Below are positions 33,862-46,699 of a stretch of 64,000 bases of DNA, in pieces. The stretch comes from Oxytricha trifallax (taxonomy: Eukaryota > Ciliophora > Spirotrichea > Sporadotrichida > Oxytrichidae). Positions within the stretch are counted from its first letter, which is position 1. Every line of letters starts with the position of its first letter. The translations under genes and the position numbers were made by a program. The notes beneath the pieces were generated by a model. The model was not told the DNA's origin, did not search any database, and worked only from the letters and a program-made list of their open reading frames with translations. The DNA lies in NCBI GenBank assembly GCA_000711775.1, contig ARYC01002019.1:1-64000 (forward strand), written 5' to 3'.

Positions 33862-35563
33862 ATGCAAATAACAAAAGTAGTGGAAAAATAAAACAAGCAT
33901 AAAAGTGATCATTAAAAAGCTGTACAATTAAAGAATTCCTAATAAAGCTCTTCAAATGTCTCTGGGGTAAAGATTACCCAAGTTCAGAAAAAGATATCAT
34001 CCAAATAAATCGAATCGAAAAAATTAAGTGATATTTAAGTTGTATAGTTTCAGATATAAAATGCAAATAAGAAATCATAGTAGCATATTGAAATCGAGAA
34101 GCTAGAAAGTAAAATCTAATCAGTAAAGAAACTTATAGATTAACTTGTAGAATGTAGCATTTCATATAAGATAAAGTTTAGAATAATTTAAGCACTCCTA
34201 TTCTTCAGAAAGGTGCATACCAATCAATATTTAGTTCCCCTGATAAAGAGTAATAATTGATTATAAGTCTAGAGTAGCCTTCTTTAGTTCCTTAATTTAG
34301 AGCATTGCTTGTATCCCCTACTTAAAAGTAAATTCAAAGAACTAGCAATTTAGAAAATCATAATTCAGTAATGGATGTTAAAAAGACTTATAAACAATTT
34401 TAATAATTTATTAAATTTCATCTTTCCCCTTTAAATTCTAATACATTATCAAGTTAAAGAAAATTCATCCTACTTAGGGTAAGCATTTTAAAAAACGAAG
34501 CGGTTCTTCTTCTAATATTCAAGTTAAGAAATCAGATTATTCTGTTCAAACCTCAGGGATCTTACACTAAAGAAAATAAAACGAGATTGATTTGAGAGAT
34601 TCAGACAAACTGATTAGTCCTCAAACTCACTTGCAAAAAGGTTATAATAGACTGCATGGTCAAGTCTCATAATTTGATTAATCCAAAACAAAAATTTGAA
34701 AAGCTGAAAATTCCGGTTATCGAATATTAAGTGAAAAGTCAAGATTCTAGTTATAATCAGAGCCCAGAAAGCATTAACTTTTCTTAAGGAATCTACAAAA
34801 ATATATGAATTTTGAGAATAAAGATGAATCTCTACTAGTTAATAAATCACCTTCAAGACTCTTTGAAAGAAATTTAGAAAATCCTTTGTTTACCCAGAAT
34901 TAGAGAGATTGAAAGTCTCCATTAGTTAGATGGTAGAATAAGGCTTCTGATTAAATTTATCTAGGAGGGAAGAGATCAAGAGAAAGATCAGAGTTTAAAA
35001 CATCAAGAATTGAAAAATTAAATTTTACAAAGTAAATTTAAGAAGAGTCCTAGATAATTTAAGAGGATCAATAAAATATCTAAAACTAAAACTATCTTAA
35101 AACAGATCATCTATCTAGAAGTATAATAGAGAGACCAAAGGCTGAAGATATAAAGAAAAATTTAATAAGAAAAGCATATTTAAAGGATGAAAGATAGAAA
35201 GTTTATACAACTTTTCAAAAGAGAGACATGAGTTTTGAAGTTTCTGTTTCAGCGAGTAATTATTCATTATTTTTTAAGATTTTATAGGGTAAAGCTGAAT
35301 CTCACTATATTGAGCAGACTAAATATCTAAATACGAATGAGGGCTCTATTGAAGAAAAAGATGAAGATAATTATTAGATGTAAGGTGGAAAGAGAGCTGG
35401 AACTTAATATTCAACTGAATTTTAAGCTCTTAAGTATCAATCAAAGATTGCTTAGATTTATAATTAATAAACATAAAATATAAATAAATAAAAATATTAC
35501 ATTATAACAGGCTTCTAGGACCAAGAAAACAACACAACTTCATCAAAGTATGAATCTTATTGA
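33862..35563 (+). CDS. Ser/Gln/Lys-rich unknown protein
   Basis: Likely ATG 33862 (MQITKVVEKQNKHKSDHQ); ends ITGFQDQENNTTSSKYESY at TGA 35561-35563. The first 120 codons include a short coiled-coil-like stretch (QQHIEIEKLESKIQSVKKLI). Further blocks such as AYQSIFSSPDKEQQLIISLE and VMDVKKTYKQFQQFIKFH appear after frame changes, so one or more introns, IESs or base slips exist between about 34180 and 34560. The rest is basic and Ser-rich, likely disordered. No domain recognised. Confidence 0.5.
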
Positions 35564-35600
35564 ATAAAAATTTGGAATAATATAAATCTAAAAATTAAAT

Positions 35601-35950
35601 TCAAAGGTTGTTAATATGAGTTTTGGTATTTCTGTGTGTTCTATTTCTGTTTATTTTCACTTTTGGTTAATTCAAATAAATGTTAATATTTTACTTAGAA
35701 TTTATGAATGTATCCTTATTTCTCTAATTTGAGCTCTTTTGTAAAGCATTTATCGCATGTTTATTTGCTGAAGAAGATGTTTTACTCATTATAGTAGCTT
35801 AAGAGCTATAAATATTTGCCTTTGATGATTAATATGAGCTTTAATTTCCCGTAATCTATGGTTTTATGCAATTTGGTATTTCAAAAACGCTTGGTTAACT
35901 ATCATTCAATGTAATATAAAATGTAAACTACTTTTTCCAATTTAAAATTA
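35601..35950 (-). CDS. Small Ser/Asn/Lys-rich ORF
   Basis: Minus-strand frame from about 35950 through QSSYQSSKANIYSSQATIMS to ...RNTKTHINNL, TGA 35601-35603. An ATG at 35787-35789 (MSKTSSSANKH) would give 62 aa; the open frame extends further upstream without ATG. It could be a separate small gene or a last exon of the coiled-coil gene upstream on the same strand. A second frame here contains a CDKCF motif, so the assignment is weak. Confidence 0.3.
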
Positions 35951-36067
35951 ATATTTTAAATTCATTAGATACTTAGTTGTTGAAACTGTACTTGAAGCAT
36001 GATATTTCTTAGATATTGGTTGTGACAAACTTTCACTTATTCCCGTAACATTTTAATTAAAATTTTC

Positions 36068-39000
36068 ATATTTTGAAGTTATCTAGATTTTCTTTACTCT
36101 ATTAATCATAATGTTATATTTGCTACATTTTCTACTTATTTTGCTAATGTTTCATAAACAAAATTTTGCTTTTATTGTAGTATTCATTTATAGACCCTTC
36201 CTTCATTGAATAATTATTCATTTAACTTTTAGATTACTTTTAGGTTCGAATTTTAGAGTGATTGATTCGTGAGTTATTTAAAGTTATAGAATTGCTATCT
36301 AAGTTATCTGTTGAATGGTTATGCATGGATTAATTTGAGATAATTGGATGATCAAAAGCCAGATTTCTTGAAAGAGCTTGACTTTACAAAAGCATCCGTT
36401 TCATAAGAAAAGTTTAATCACATGGTAGATCTGTTTAAGTCCCATTATCTATAAGGTTTTTATTAAGAGTTTCGAGTTCAGGTTCTTCTTAAATATAATC
36501 AGTAATCATTTGAGGCATCATTCTTGTAGACAAATTTAGTTTTCTCTAATTTTAATCATTTACTGTAGATTTAAAAGTAGAAGGGATCAAGAATTGGGTA
36601 TTCTTATAGAGCTCAACTAAATTTATAAACACTTTTCCAGTAATAGAATCCTTGCTGAAAATATTCTTAGCTTTAGTGGGTTAGTATCCTGACAATTAAT
36701 CTTGTACTTTATTCCACTGTTCTTACCTAATTTTATCAAATTCATCTCTAATTCTTTAAGATTTCGCTGACTATTCTAAAACATTAAGCCATAGTCTTAT
36801 ATAAACCTCAGGCATGTCTCTAAAGAATAAAAACATTACAAACACTTTTTAAAGATAATATCTTTCAATATTTGTCCTAGATTCATAAAGTTAAGATTTC
36901 TAGTTTTCAAGCATCTCTTTCATTTTAATGTTAGCTTCAAATTTCTCAGCTAAAATAATAGATGAACTTAACCTAGTTTTCCAATCCTGCATACTTCTAT
37001 TTAAGCCTTAATTAGTAGAAACTAAAATGGGTATCAGAAAATTAAATTTTACTTTTTTGACTATTAGTATTATTACTTTTAGTAATCTTTTATCTCCAAT
37101 AAGTTCGCATTAAATACCTAACTCAATTACAATATTATTGTTTTTTCTTGGATCTTTGTCCAATTCTTTGTCTGATTTTAAGTCAGATTAATATAGGGAA
37201 TCAAAGCTGTCTGAAAGTTCTTTGATCTCTTCAATCTATTTCTCAGGATTAAATTAGTTAATTATAACTTCAGACAACTATTTCACTCTTTTTCTTGTAC
37301 TACCTCTGTTTCTACTTAATTTAAATTCTGCTTCAGTCATTATAACAAGTCCAGGCTCCGTTTAGCAAAAGATCATTTTGATGGAGCTTTTAAAATGTTT
37401 TGAATTCTGGTTTCAACCCCATTATCTTACCTTTTGATGACATCTTTAAGGTTTGTTTAAGTTCCCTTTGTCTTATTATTTTGTGCATAAATGTGATTCA
37501 ACGAGGTTTCTCCAGTCTTAGTTATACTATTTAATGCATTTTTGCGATGTAACTCCGCTTCAGCATATGCATTCTAATATTTATTGATATTGTTCCCTGC
37601 AATTTTTGCCAGTTCAAATTCAATACGTTTTCTTTCCTTTTCTAAGCCTTCACAAAAATTTTCACTGTTTTCCAGTGCTTTTTTTAAAGTCAAATGCTCT
37701 CCCTCTAGTTTACGATGCTCTTCTTTCATAGACTCTACCTAACTCTTATACATTTAAGCTTCTTGCTAACTGTCGCATAGCTACTATTCTATAAATAGAA
37801 TCTTCTCTACGATCATTTTTATTTCAGCCATTTAGACGATTTACTGATTGTTTTCTTCCATAAGGTTTTTCACGTCGTTTTCGTATTCTTTCTTTAAAGT
37901 GTAAATTTCTTGTTAAGTTCTACCTAGAATGATGTCAAAGATGCGATTAATAGATGATTTTATTATTTCTTCATTTAAATATGGCTTGAAATTACTGTCA
38001 TTACTGTATTCCAGATCTTTTACTTTTGTGTTATTAGTTTGAATGAGTATTTTGTTTAATTATGCCAAAAGTGCTAATTTTATGAACTAAAAGAAAAGAT
38101 GGTAAATTAGAGAAGTGTATTATTCTTACACTTGACTTTAGAGCTTCTTTTGTCAGTATCTAATAAAAGTTAAAAAGATTTAAATTAATTTAAAATATAA
38201 TGTTCGTTTTAACATTTTCAAGATGCTCTATTTTATGATAAAGTTCTTGCTTCTCTGAGTCATACTTCTAGAATATTCTTGTTTCTTTAGATTAAAACGA
38301 TAAATCAGCAATAAAATAAGGCTCTTTTTAAGCTTTCTCAATTTCCTTCAGTTAACTCTCTTTCAAACTTACAATTTCTTAATTTTTTAAATCTAACGAT
38401 TTTCTTAGCTAGACTATTTCATTTTAAGATTACTTTAAAACTTCTTTAATTTAAATTATGTTTCATCTTTAATTTTGTCTATTTCTTGATTCAAAGAGCT
38501 GTAATTTTTTGCAAATTTGCTTCCATATTCATAATCATTTTGTTTATTATAGTTTTAAATAATAAAAAGTATAATTTTTATATATAAATAAATATTAAAT
38601 GATTCTCTTTCGATGATAGTAAGTAAGCAATCCTGTCCATAATGAACATGAATTTCTTCCCATATTACTTCTGGATTTTAATGAACGACTTTTAATGCTG
38701 TAAATATTTCTGTAATGCTTAAATTAACGATACTATATGCATTAGGATAAAGTTTATTCAAAGCATGCAATTTCTTTATAAATTTAGGAACAATAAATTT
38801 GACTGAAATTTAAGTTATTAATTATAACAGCTCTTCTTAAAACCTGATATGTTAGACAATTATTTTCTCACATTTCTCCTTCACCTTGATCAATCTTTAA
38901 TTGACAACTTCAAGAATCTCCGCATCAACTCCTTCTAAAATATTAAAAAATTCCACATTTATTTGATCCTCATCGCTTAACAAGTTATTTCTCTTGTTCC

Positions 39001-39815
39001 TTTATGATTTACAATTTTAAGCACCTGTATTTTTGTAAGTCATTAAATCTTTATAGTAATTTTTTCGCATATTTTGAGTCAATTTATTAAGTGCTTTAAC
39101 TTTTTCTTTTAACTACTTGTTTTCTTTTGTCTTTTTATCCATTCGATCATTATAGAATTGAGACATACCCAGAGATAAAGCTTTCTTGCTTGAAGAATTT
39201 TGACCACTGGTATTTCTATGCTGATTGATGGCGATTGAAAGTTATCACAAGGCAAGGAGTGTTTATGTAGTGAAACTGAAAAATTGCCTCCTTCAACTCT
39301 TGATTATCTTTTCGAATTGAATTCTTTGGATCTTGCTGAGTTTATGGCTGAAGACTTCTCAAATATTTAATTTAAATTATCCAGATCTTTCATTAAAGAT
39401 TCTAAGTATGGACTATTTTGGCTTAACTATAGAGAGAATCATGATGCCAATTTATTTACTGTCTATCTGAACTATAAAAAACTATTAAACTTTTAGTACG
39501 ATTAAATTTACATACATCATACTCGATAATGCTCTTTACACTTTGATCTTACTATAAAAATCCTTTTCCTTTTGAAAAAGCACTGGGCATATAAAGTGTA
39601 TCATCATAATTAATTACAGCTTCTTTCTTGACACTATAATGTTTTGTTGTTTTCGTTCCATATAGGGAACTTATATTACTCCCGAAAGTTTACAATGGTA
39701 TAGAGCTCTAATTATTATTTATAGTTCCTGTGGCATAAAGCTGCTACTCATCTCTATTCGTAGAGGGGAAAAAATGTGGCGATTAAATCGAAAAAGATGC
39801 TAAATTTTTTTTCAT
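36068..39815 (-). CDS. Long coiled-coil protein
   Basis: ATG at 39813-39815 (MKKNLASFSIQSPHFFPSTN) to TGA 36068-36070. The N-terminal third is Ser/Tyr/Lys-rich (SSLYGTKTTKHYSVKKEA). SLGMSQFYNDRMDKKTKENK begins a long heptad region: EILEVVNQRLIKVKEKCEKI, LNQEIDKIKDETQFKLKKF, IVSLKESQLKEIEKAQKE, YTLKKEYENDVKNLMEENNQ, SQVESMKEEHRKLEGEHLTL, ENFCEGLEKERKRIEFELAK, QIEEIKELSDSFDSLYQSDL. The C-terminal part is Asn/Gln/Ser-rich and ends KENLDNFKI. It is likely a cytoskeletal, ciliary or basal-body structural protein, since such proteins are abundant in ciliates; the specific family was not identified. Several gaps (about 38030-38100, 38530-38600, 39230-39560) are probable introns or IESs. Confidence 0.65.
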
Positions 39816-40330
39816 TTATCTTTCTTTTACTATTGAGAAAAAACAATCGTAAAGCTGTTATTATAAGATAAAATATTAGTAACTTAATTTATTTTGTTAT
39901 AAGAATGAATTAAATTATTTTAAAAAATTGGTTCATTTTACCAATAGTAATTTTATTTCATAAAATTCTAAAATTGGTATGCAAAAAAATTATCATTATG
40001 CACTTAATTAGTTTAGTCTAATTCACTTTAAATTGTTAATAATCTTCCAATTTTATATATGAATCTCATTCATTCTTAGAAGGAGTTTGATTATTATTAA
40101 ACATGTTAATTGGCTATGCATTTATCATAAGTTAATTTTTGTTGGGAGATACAGAATTAGAATGAAGAGATATTTTCATTTTTTATTATAACTTTAAATA
40201 ATATTTAATTAAATTGATTTTGTTTTAGTCCTATGCTCTAAATTTAACAATCAATATTTCTCAATCTAATAAATTTTATAAAGAAACTTGAAGTATTTTT
40301 ACTTTATTGAATTAACTTTATATCTAATTA
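39816..40330. other. AT-rich intergenic region between divergent genes
   Basis: About 500 bp, AT-rich, with no recognisable gene. It must contain the upstream regions of both flanking genes if they are transcribed as read. Confidence 0.6.
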
Positions 40331-42632
40331 AATATCTAAAATAAATGCTATAAAAAAGAAAGCAGCTAATCAATGGCATAAACTCAGAATTAGCTGAAGA
40401 TATAGATGAAAACACAAATTTTCTCATTGTAAAACGTAAAAACAGACTAAAAAAGGGAAGTAGACATTCCAAAGAAAAATATTTATATCACACTATAAAT
40501 GATGGGTATATCAAGGGAGGGATAATGTTTGAAGGCAAGTAAACATTAATAGAAGGAGAGATATCGTTAAATCAAATAAATTAAAATAATGTGAGTGGTA
40601 TAGTGGTCTAGTAAGAATACGGACTATAAAAATTAGAGACATTTTAAGAGAGCAATGACCGTTCGAATTTATAATTTTTTAATCTTGTACACACTTAGAA
40701 AATCAATTTGAGTAATATCGTGGATATAGAAGCTAAAACACTTTACAAAACTAATCTTTCTCATCTGCATACCAAAAGATCAATGCCTCCTCGTTCAATC
40801 TCCGAAGACCTTCTACAGCATAAAAAGAATAGTCCTTTATATATCAATCTAAAGCTCCTAGAATACATTTTTCAAGAAAAATCAACAAGATGACATTCTC
40901 AGCTAGCTCAATAATCCACCTACCTAGATTTCACTTCAATTTAATTAAAAAATGATGGCAAATAAAGTAGGAATATTCATTCATCTCTAGGGCCAAGGAG
41001 ACTTATGAATCAAACAAACAATTAAATTTCGAGCGTTATGACTTAAAATTAGACTGGTTTCAATTAAGAATTATATTCTAAGAGAACGACATATGGGTAG
41101 TATCATACTACCAATAATCTTATTGATAGATTCAAGTACCTAAGTAGAAATTTAAAGAATGATGAATTCATGACAGTCATTTAAAATAGAGGGGAATACA
41201 GAAGAGACAAAATGATTAAAAAACTTAAAAACTAAGTAAAGGCTCAAATTTTATCAAATATGGCTGATGCAAATTTAGATTTAAAGCCTAAAGATGAAAC
41301 TAAATCATAGAATAAGACAAGAAATATTATTCAGCCAGAAATTATATATAACTAAGAAATTGAAAGCCAATTTTAAAGTCATTAAAATTATCTAAATACA
41401 AGACCTCAGTCTTAAAATATGATTCGTATAAGAGGACCAAGTTCTAGAAACCAAGCTCGCACTCAGGTCGAAGCACAAAAGTTTTCAAAATTTCTCGCTT
41501 AAACATAAAATGATGTAAAATCCCTTTATGCTACTTCTATATAAGATACAGTGCACAAAATTGTTTTGACTGGCTAAGACACTAAAGGGATTCCAGATTA
41601 CATAAGCCCTAGATTGAAAAATGCTACACAACCTTTAAGTTTTTAATCTATAAAAAGCAAAGACTATCTGTCTACAATGGTAAGTGATGTAGTTAAAAAT
41701 AGATAGGAGCATTATGGAAATAATAACAATTTGACAATGCAAAGAAGTTAAAATAAAACTAATCAGGAACGATTTAAGAACTCGATTATTCAGATTGTTT
41801 AGAAAGACAAAGATAAGAATGAATTTGAAGTTTTAAGAAGTTCAGATTAGGATAATAAAAATTCTTCGCCTATTCATGGAAAGAATTAATAACTGTCGAT
41901 AAACTTAAAATACCCATTTAATGACAATAACTGCAGGAAATTTGTTTCAGGAAAAAGAGATATTATAAACTAGCTTAAAACTTAGACGATATAGCTTTAA
42001 AATAAATCATCAACAAATACTCAATATAATGATATAAATTAAATGAATGAATTGACACTTGAAGAATTTATATATCAAAATCATTTACATCCCATGCAAT
42101 ATTGTAGAAATACATTTGAAATTGGAAAATTAATTATAATTAAATTAAATAATAATCAAAATAATGGCAGTTAAAGTTGGCCAATTTAAACGATCTTGGG
42201 CTCATTCGATAGAGAATTCAAAATTAGCTGGACTTTACTATTGGTGGTACTATTTTATCGCATCCCTGGAGCGAGATAACTTCACTTTAATTAAACACCT
42301 CTAAATTCATTAAATTGTACCCTCACATTAAAGTAAAGTTATCTCGCTCCAGGGATGCGATAAAATAGTACCGCCAATAGTAAAGTCCAGCTAATTTTGA
42401 ATTCTCTATCGAATGAGCCCAAGATCGTTTAAATTGGCCAACTTTAACTGCCATTATTTTGATTATTATTTAATTTAATTATAATTAATTTTCCAATTTC
42501 AAATGTATTTAATTTCTACAATATTATTAAACCTTTGAATAATAAACAGCAAATTAAGTTGACCAATTGTTTTGAAGTTTTGATAAGAGCTTCTGTGTGT
42601 CATATCATCTTGATAAAGTGGGGAAGTCAACG
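40330..42632 (+). CDS. Unknown Asn/Gln/Lys-rich protein split by a foldback element
   Basis: Open frame GINSELAEDIDENTNF, IVKRKNRLKKGSRHSKEK, then IEAKTLYKTNLSHLHTKRSM, PPRSISEDLLQHKK to TGA near 40893. A second long frame from about 40960 reads RFKYLSRNLKNDEFMTVIQ, AQILSNMADANLDLKPKD, ARTQVEAQKFSKFLAQTQND, TGQDTKGIPDYISPRLKN, NELTLEEFIYQNHLHPMQY and is then cut by the element at 42102. Removing the element continues YQTFEQQTANQVDQLF toward a TGA near 42630. A gap (intron, IES or slip) must join the two long frames near 40890-40960. The composition suggests a disordered protein. No family recognised; the start is approximate. Confidence 0.5.
42102..42521. repeat. 420-bp foldback (MITE-like) element, copy 1
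   Basis: Long inverted repeat: each arm starts TTGTAGAAATACATTTGAA and runs about 190 bp, with a loop near 42289-42330. TA flanks both ends (42100-42101 and 42522-42523), consistent with Tc1/mariner-type insertion; because AATATT is self-complementary, a longer duplication cannot be excluded. It interrupts the coding frame of the host gene. A diverged copy lies at 57933-58347. No coding capacity. Confidence 0.88.
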
Positions 42633-42799
42633 TGAAATGGAGAAAAAAAATTATTTTGTTTTAATTATTGCCACATCATAAACTATACATCATCCACTTT
42701 AAGAATTCACGAATAAATTATTGGTTTTTATAGTATAAAAATAGTGATTTATTAAACTAATATAGATATAAATTATCTCAACAAGTTGACAAATTTGAA

Positions 42800-45700
42800 T
42801 TTTTCTTAGTTAAAGGCAATCATATCTACATAAGGAAGACTATAGTAAACCTCTTTGATTTTTCCATGAAGGTCTCAAAAACTATCCAGGATCTTTACCT
42901 TATCGATTCGATTCAGCTTTGATCACAAGAAAATTACTAAAGAATTTTAAGTTATACAGACATTAATAGTTTTACAAGGCCAAGGCTGCTAATGAGTCAA
43001 TAGTAAATGAGCATCAATAAAATTATGATATACTCTGCAAGTAAATTGGCCAAAGGAGAAACTAAAGGAGAAGAAAAACTTAATACTTAAAATGAGAAAA
43101 ATGCTGAAAAATAGTTATGAACTATAGAGAGATCTGATTAATAGATATCGATGATAAGCTTTTAAAACTAATAATTTGAGTAAAATATAGATATTTAAAT
43201 TATGATCAAGAAAGATGTATTATATATATTTACATTTATTTTTAGATACTACTCCGACAATACAAGTAAACTTTAATAATAAATACTTTAAAAAAAAACT
43301 AACCTAACATCCAAAAAAGAGTCTAAGAATTTTAACTTAAAAACGGGAAACTTCTCTTTTACAACATTATTAAGTTCAATAGAAAGTAAAGAAGTCAATG
43401 ATTGAAGAATAGGAATACTAGAAAAAGAGATAAAAGTTTGATAAGCTTCTTGAAGCCAAAAGACATGTTTTAAAGATCGAAATAACTTTTACTAAAATAT
43501 TGATACCTTTATCACTAAAACATGTGGTTCTAGCAGAAGTTTTACTCCTTAAGCATCTTAAAGAAAGTCTCAGTTGCATTTACAATAGCACCTCAAAAAT
43601 AAAGAACATCAAGCCTTGATAAAATTTACAAAGAATTAGATGACTTAACCTAAGCATATACTAAAGGCGCAAAAGATCCAATTGAAGAAAAATATAAAGA
43701 ACTAATTGAAGATATAAGAGTGTTTAAGTAGCGTGTTGACATCAAGAAATACGTTAAAGATGAAATTAAGATCTTTAAGAAATTCAAGAGCAAATAGACA
43801 GACCATGGCTTGAGGGTCATACTAGAAAGCGAAATGACAATCCCATGATGAGAAGCAAATAAATGGTTAGGGCTAGATCTTTCATAAAAAGTGTTATAGG
43901 AGCTAAATCCAAAAAAGAGAGTATTAAGATAGCTGAAAATAATGAAAATCTTGTTGAAAGTCATGTTCGATTTATTTAGGAAGAAATAAAAGGCATTAAG
44001 CAGAGGTAGCACGAAGAAGAAATAGACAAGACTATAAGCGATTTAACAATTTAAGATAAAGTTTCAAATCCATTAAGAGATGAAATAGGTTAGGATGAGT
44101 TGAGTGAGATAGATAAGTCTTTTATAGTAAGACTTGAAAAAATGAAGGATCTTTCTTAGATGACTGAAGATTAGGAGCTAATGCAAATTCTAGGTAAAAC
44201 AAGAGAGGATTTAGAAAAATGGAGAGACATGGCGTAAGATAAACTATTGAATGTACTATGCCCCGATGGAGTTACGTCAGAAGATAGAGAAAATTTTGAT
44301 AAAAACACAGACGAATTTCTAAGCTATCTCTATAACAACTATCTGATAAAATTTGCAATTATTCCTGGAACTGAGATTCCTCATATATTTTGAGATAGTT
44401 TATACTATGAATCAATCAAAAAATATTTGGAAAAGCTTTCTTAAACTATATTGTCAAGACTTGGAATTTGTGGGGAGGATTTAGAAATACCAAGCGAAAC
44501 TTAAGATCAAGAAGTAAAAGGGGAATCTCCAATAAAAAATAAAAGCCCAAGGAAGAAATCTATTTACAATTAAATCTTAAAAAAGGGTTAGGAGCTTGAT
44601 TGAGAGAGTACAGCTAAAAGTACCCTGGCTTATTTATTATTATAAAAGATAAATACAATGGGATTCTTAAATAAAATTGTAAAAGAAAATATTACTAGAA
44701 TTAAAAAATAAAAGAAAAGTGGCTTTCTATAAATGTTTCTAGTCTTACTCTTTAAGAGCTGAAATATGTTGAATAGTAAATCAGTAAGCAAAATGCAAAG
44801 CTGCTTCGATTAATTGATTACCAAATGATTGATAATGTTCTTTAAGATCTTAAATTTTTCTCAATCTTTGAGAGATATAAGAGTGAAAATTTATAAGATT
44901 GGATCATATGTAAAAGTAAACAGCGAGGAAGCAAGAATTATCGATTCTGATATAGAAATTACAAAGTAAATGTATGTGGTACTCTCTGGGTCTGTGACAA
45001 TAATGAGAAAAGACTTTGAACTTGGTATTGATATACCTTTAACTACTTATAAGCCAGGGGATTGTTTTGGTGATCTAAGCATTTAGTCACTCACTGTAAA
45101 TCCTTATGATCTTTTAAGTAAAAATAAGATATTCGCCTTGGCAGATGAAAACGATGATCCTTGTCATCTCTTTAGATTTGAAAGGGAATCTTTCATCAAT
45201 TCTATTTTCAAAGAGATGAAGTACACCTTCTATTAGAAAATTATGTTGCTTAAATAAGCTACATTCTTTGAAGACTTAAGTCCATTAGCTTTGGTGATAT
45301 TAGCATCCAACATATAAATGAGAGAATATAAACTTGGAGATATTTTGATAAAGCAAGGATTATGAGCCAGCAGAGTGTTTCATAATCCTAGAAGGTGTTT
45401 TATTTTATTTTATGTGAATGCCGAACTATATTTGAGTAAGACTTTATCAAAAATACAAAGGTGTCCAGATTTCCCAAAAATGCATATAAACAGATTTACC
45501 ATAGCCGATGCACTAAAATGGATTAGACTATCAATAATTAGTCAAATTAAATTTACCAATGAACGAAAATGAACAAGAAAAATTAATGGACTAAGCAGAA
45601 GTGCAAATAAGAAAAGCAGTTTAAGAGCAAAATCAAAACAAATACTCTTTCTAAAATGAAATTTTAAACTAAGATAATATTATCTATAAGATTGAATACA

Positions 45701-46692
45701 GACATCATATTCAATTTGGAGAATTGAAAACCTGGCAATTGCGTGGGATTTAGAACATTACTTGATAAATAATTAATAAGAAGACATATTATAGGTGAAG
45801 CTGAGAATTACTCTGAGTAACTTAAAACTTATCCATCCTCTATTAAGAAAGAAATGGCCTCATTTTATAGTTAGAATAAAGCCAAACCAAAAATAGATTC
45901 TATCAACAGTTCGCAAAAGAAACGAAAGTAATTATCATCCAAGAATCAAATAGAAAATTTAAGACTTTAAAATCAGGTCAAAATGAAGAAGATGAACAAC
46001 TGCATATTAATTTGAAGCTCATCAATTATGATTGATATATAGTATTTAAAAAAAGAATTTTTCATTTCGTTATAAATAGACGAAGCAACAGCTTAAGTTA
46101 CTGATTTGCTTTTTAAAATGAATTAAAGAGAATGCTAAGATTGATTATAAGTCAGATTCAAATTAAATGAGTATGGCATAATTAAAACACTCAGATTCAA
46201 TCTTTGATAATAGAGCACCGTCTCATTTAGCTGATGAAATTACACCAAGAGAGCACTCTCTCATTTAGCTGAGGATATTACACCAAGGCGGCATGAAGAA
46301 GAACTTTATTTTATCAAACTTTTATTTAAGATTTTAACTTAATAGAACTTTTAACCAGAAACCAACTTCTTGTGAAATCAAGATTTTATGATAAACTCAT
46401 ATAAGAACTATTAAAATCTCAACTGGCAGTAGTTGCTCATACCTCAACAGTTAAAGTCATGGTTATTAAGAAAGATGATAAAAACTTTCTCAATGAAACT
46501 CTTAAGAATATAATTGATAGGAAGCTTTTAGAGAAGAAGTTTAGAGATATTGATAGACCTGTGGACAATATTAATTAGATACTGGAAATAATTGATTCTG
46601 ATAAGAGATGGAAAACTTATAAGAATAAATTAGAAATTGAAATGCTCAGGGAAGTAGCCATGAACAAAAAACTAAATAAACTTCTAGATTGA
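42800..46692 (+). CDS. Cyclic-nucleotide-binding-domain protein, coiled-coil flanks
   Basis: The N-terminal region HEGLKNYPGSLPYRFDSALI, TRKLLKNFKLYRHQQFYKAK leads to coiled coils (LDKIYKELDDLTQ, KKYVKDEIKIFKKFKSKQ, FIQEEIKGIKQRQHEEEI, EDREN...LSYLYNN). A CNB domain spans about 44890-45200: VYKIGSYVKVNSEEARII, YVVLSGSVTIMRKDFELG, TYKPGDCFGDLSIQS, RFERESF. A second CNB-like unit follows (ATFFEDLSPLALVILASN, YKLGDILIKQG, EPAECFIILEGV), with a one-base slip at about 45361. The C-terminus is LLVKSRFYDKLIQELLKSQL to KLNKLLD, TGA 46690-46692. The phosphate-binding cassette (FGDLSIQS) lacks the canonical Arg, so binding of cAMP or cGMP is doubtful. A role in cyclic-nucleotide signalling or as a structural ciliary protein is possible. 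The 5' end and several internal joins, including a TGA near 42862, are uncertain. Confidence 0.65.
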
Positions 46693-46699
46693 AAGATAA

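Noticed and set aside
43650..44012. Minus-strand 120-codon frame
   Set aside because: Antisense of well-formed coiled-coil coding (RVDIKKYVKDEIKIFKKF) of the CNB gene on the plus strand.
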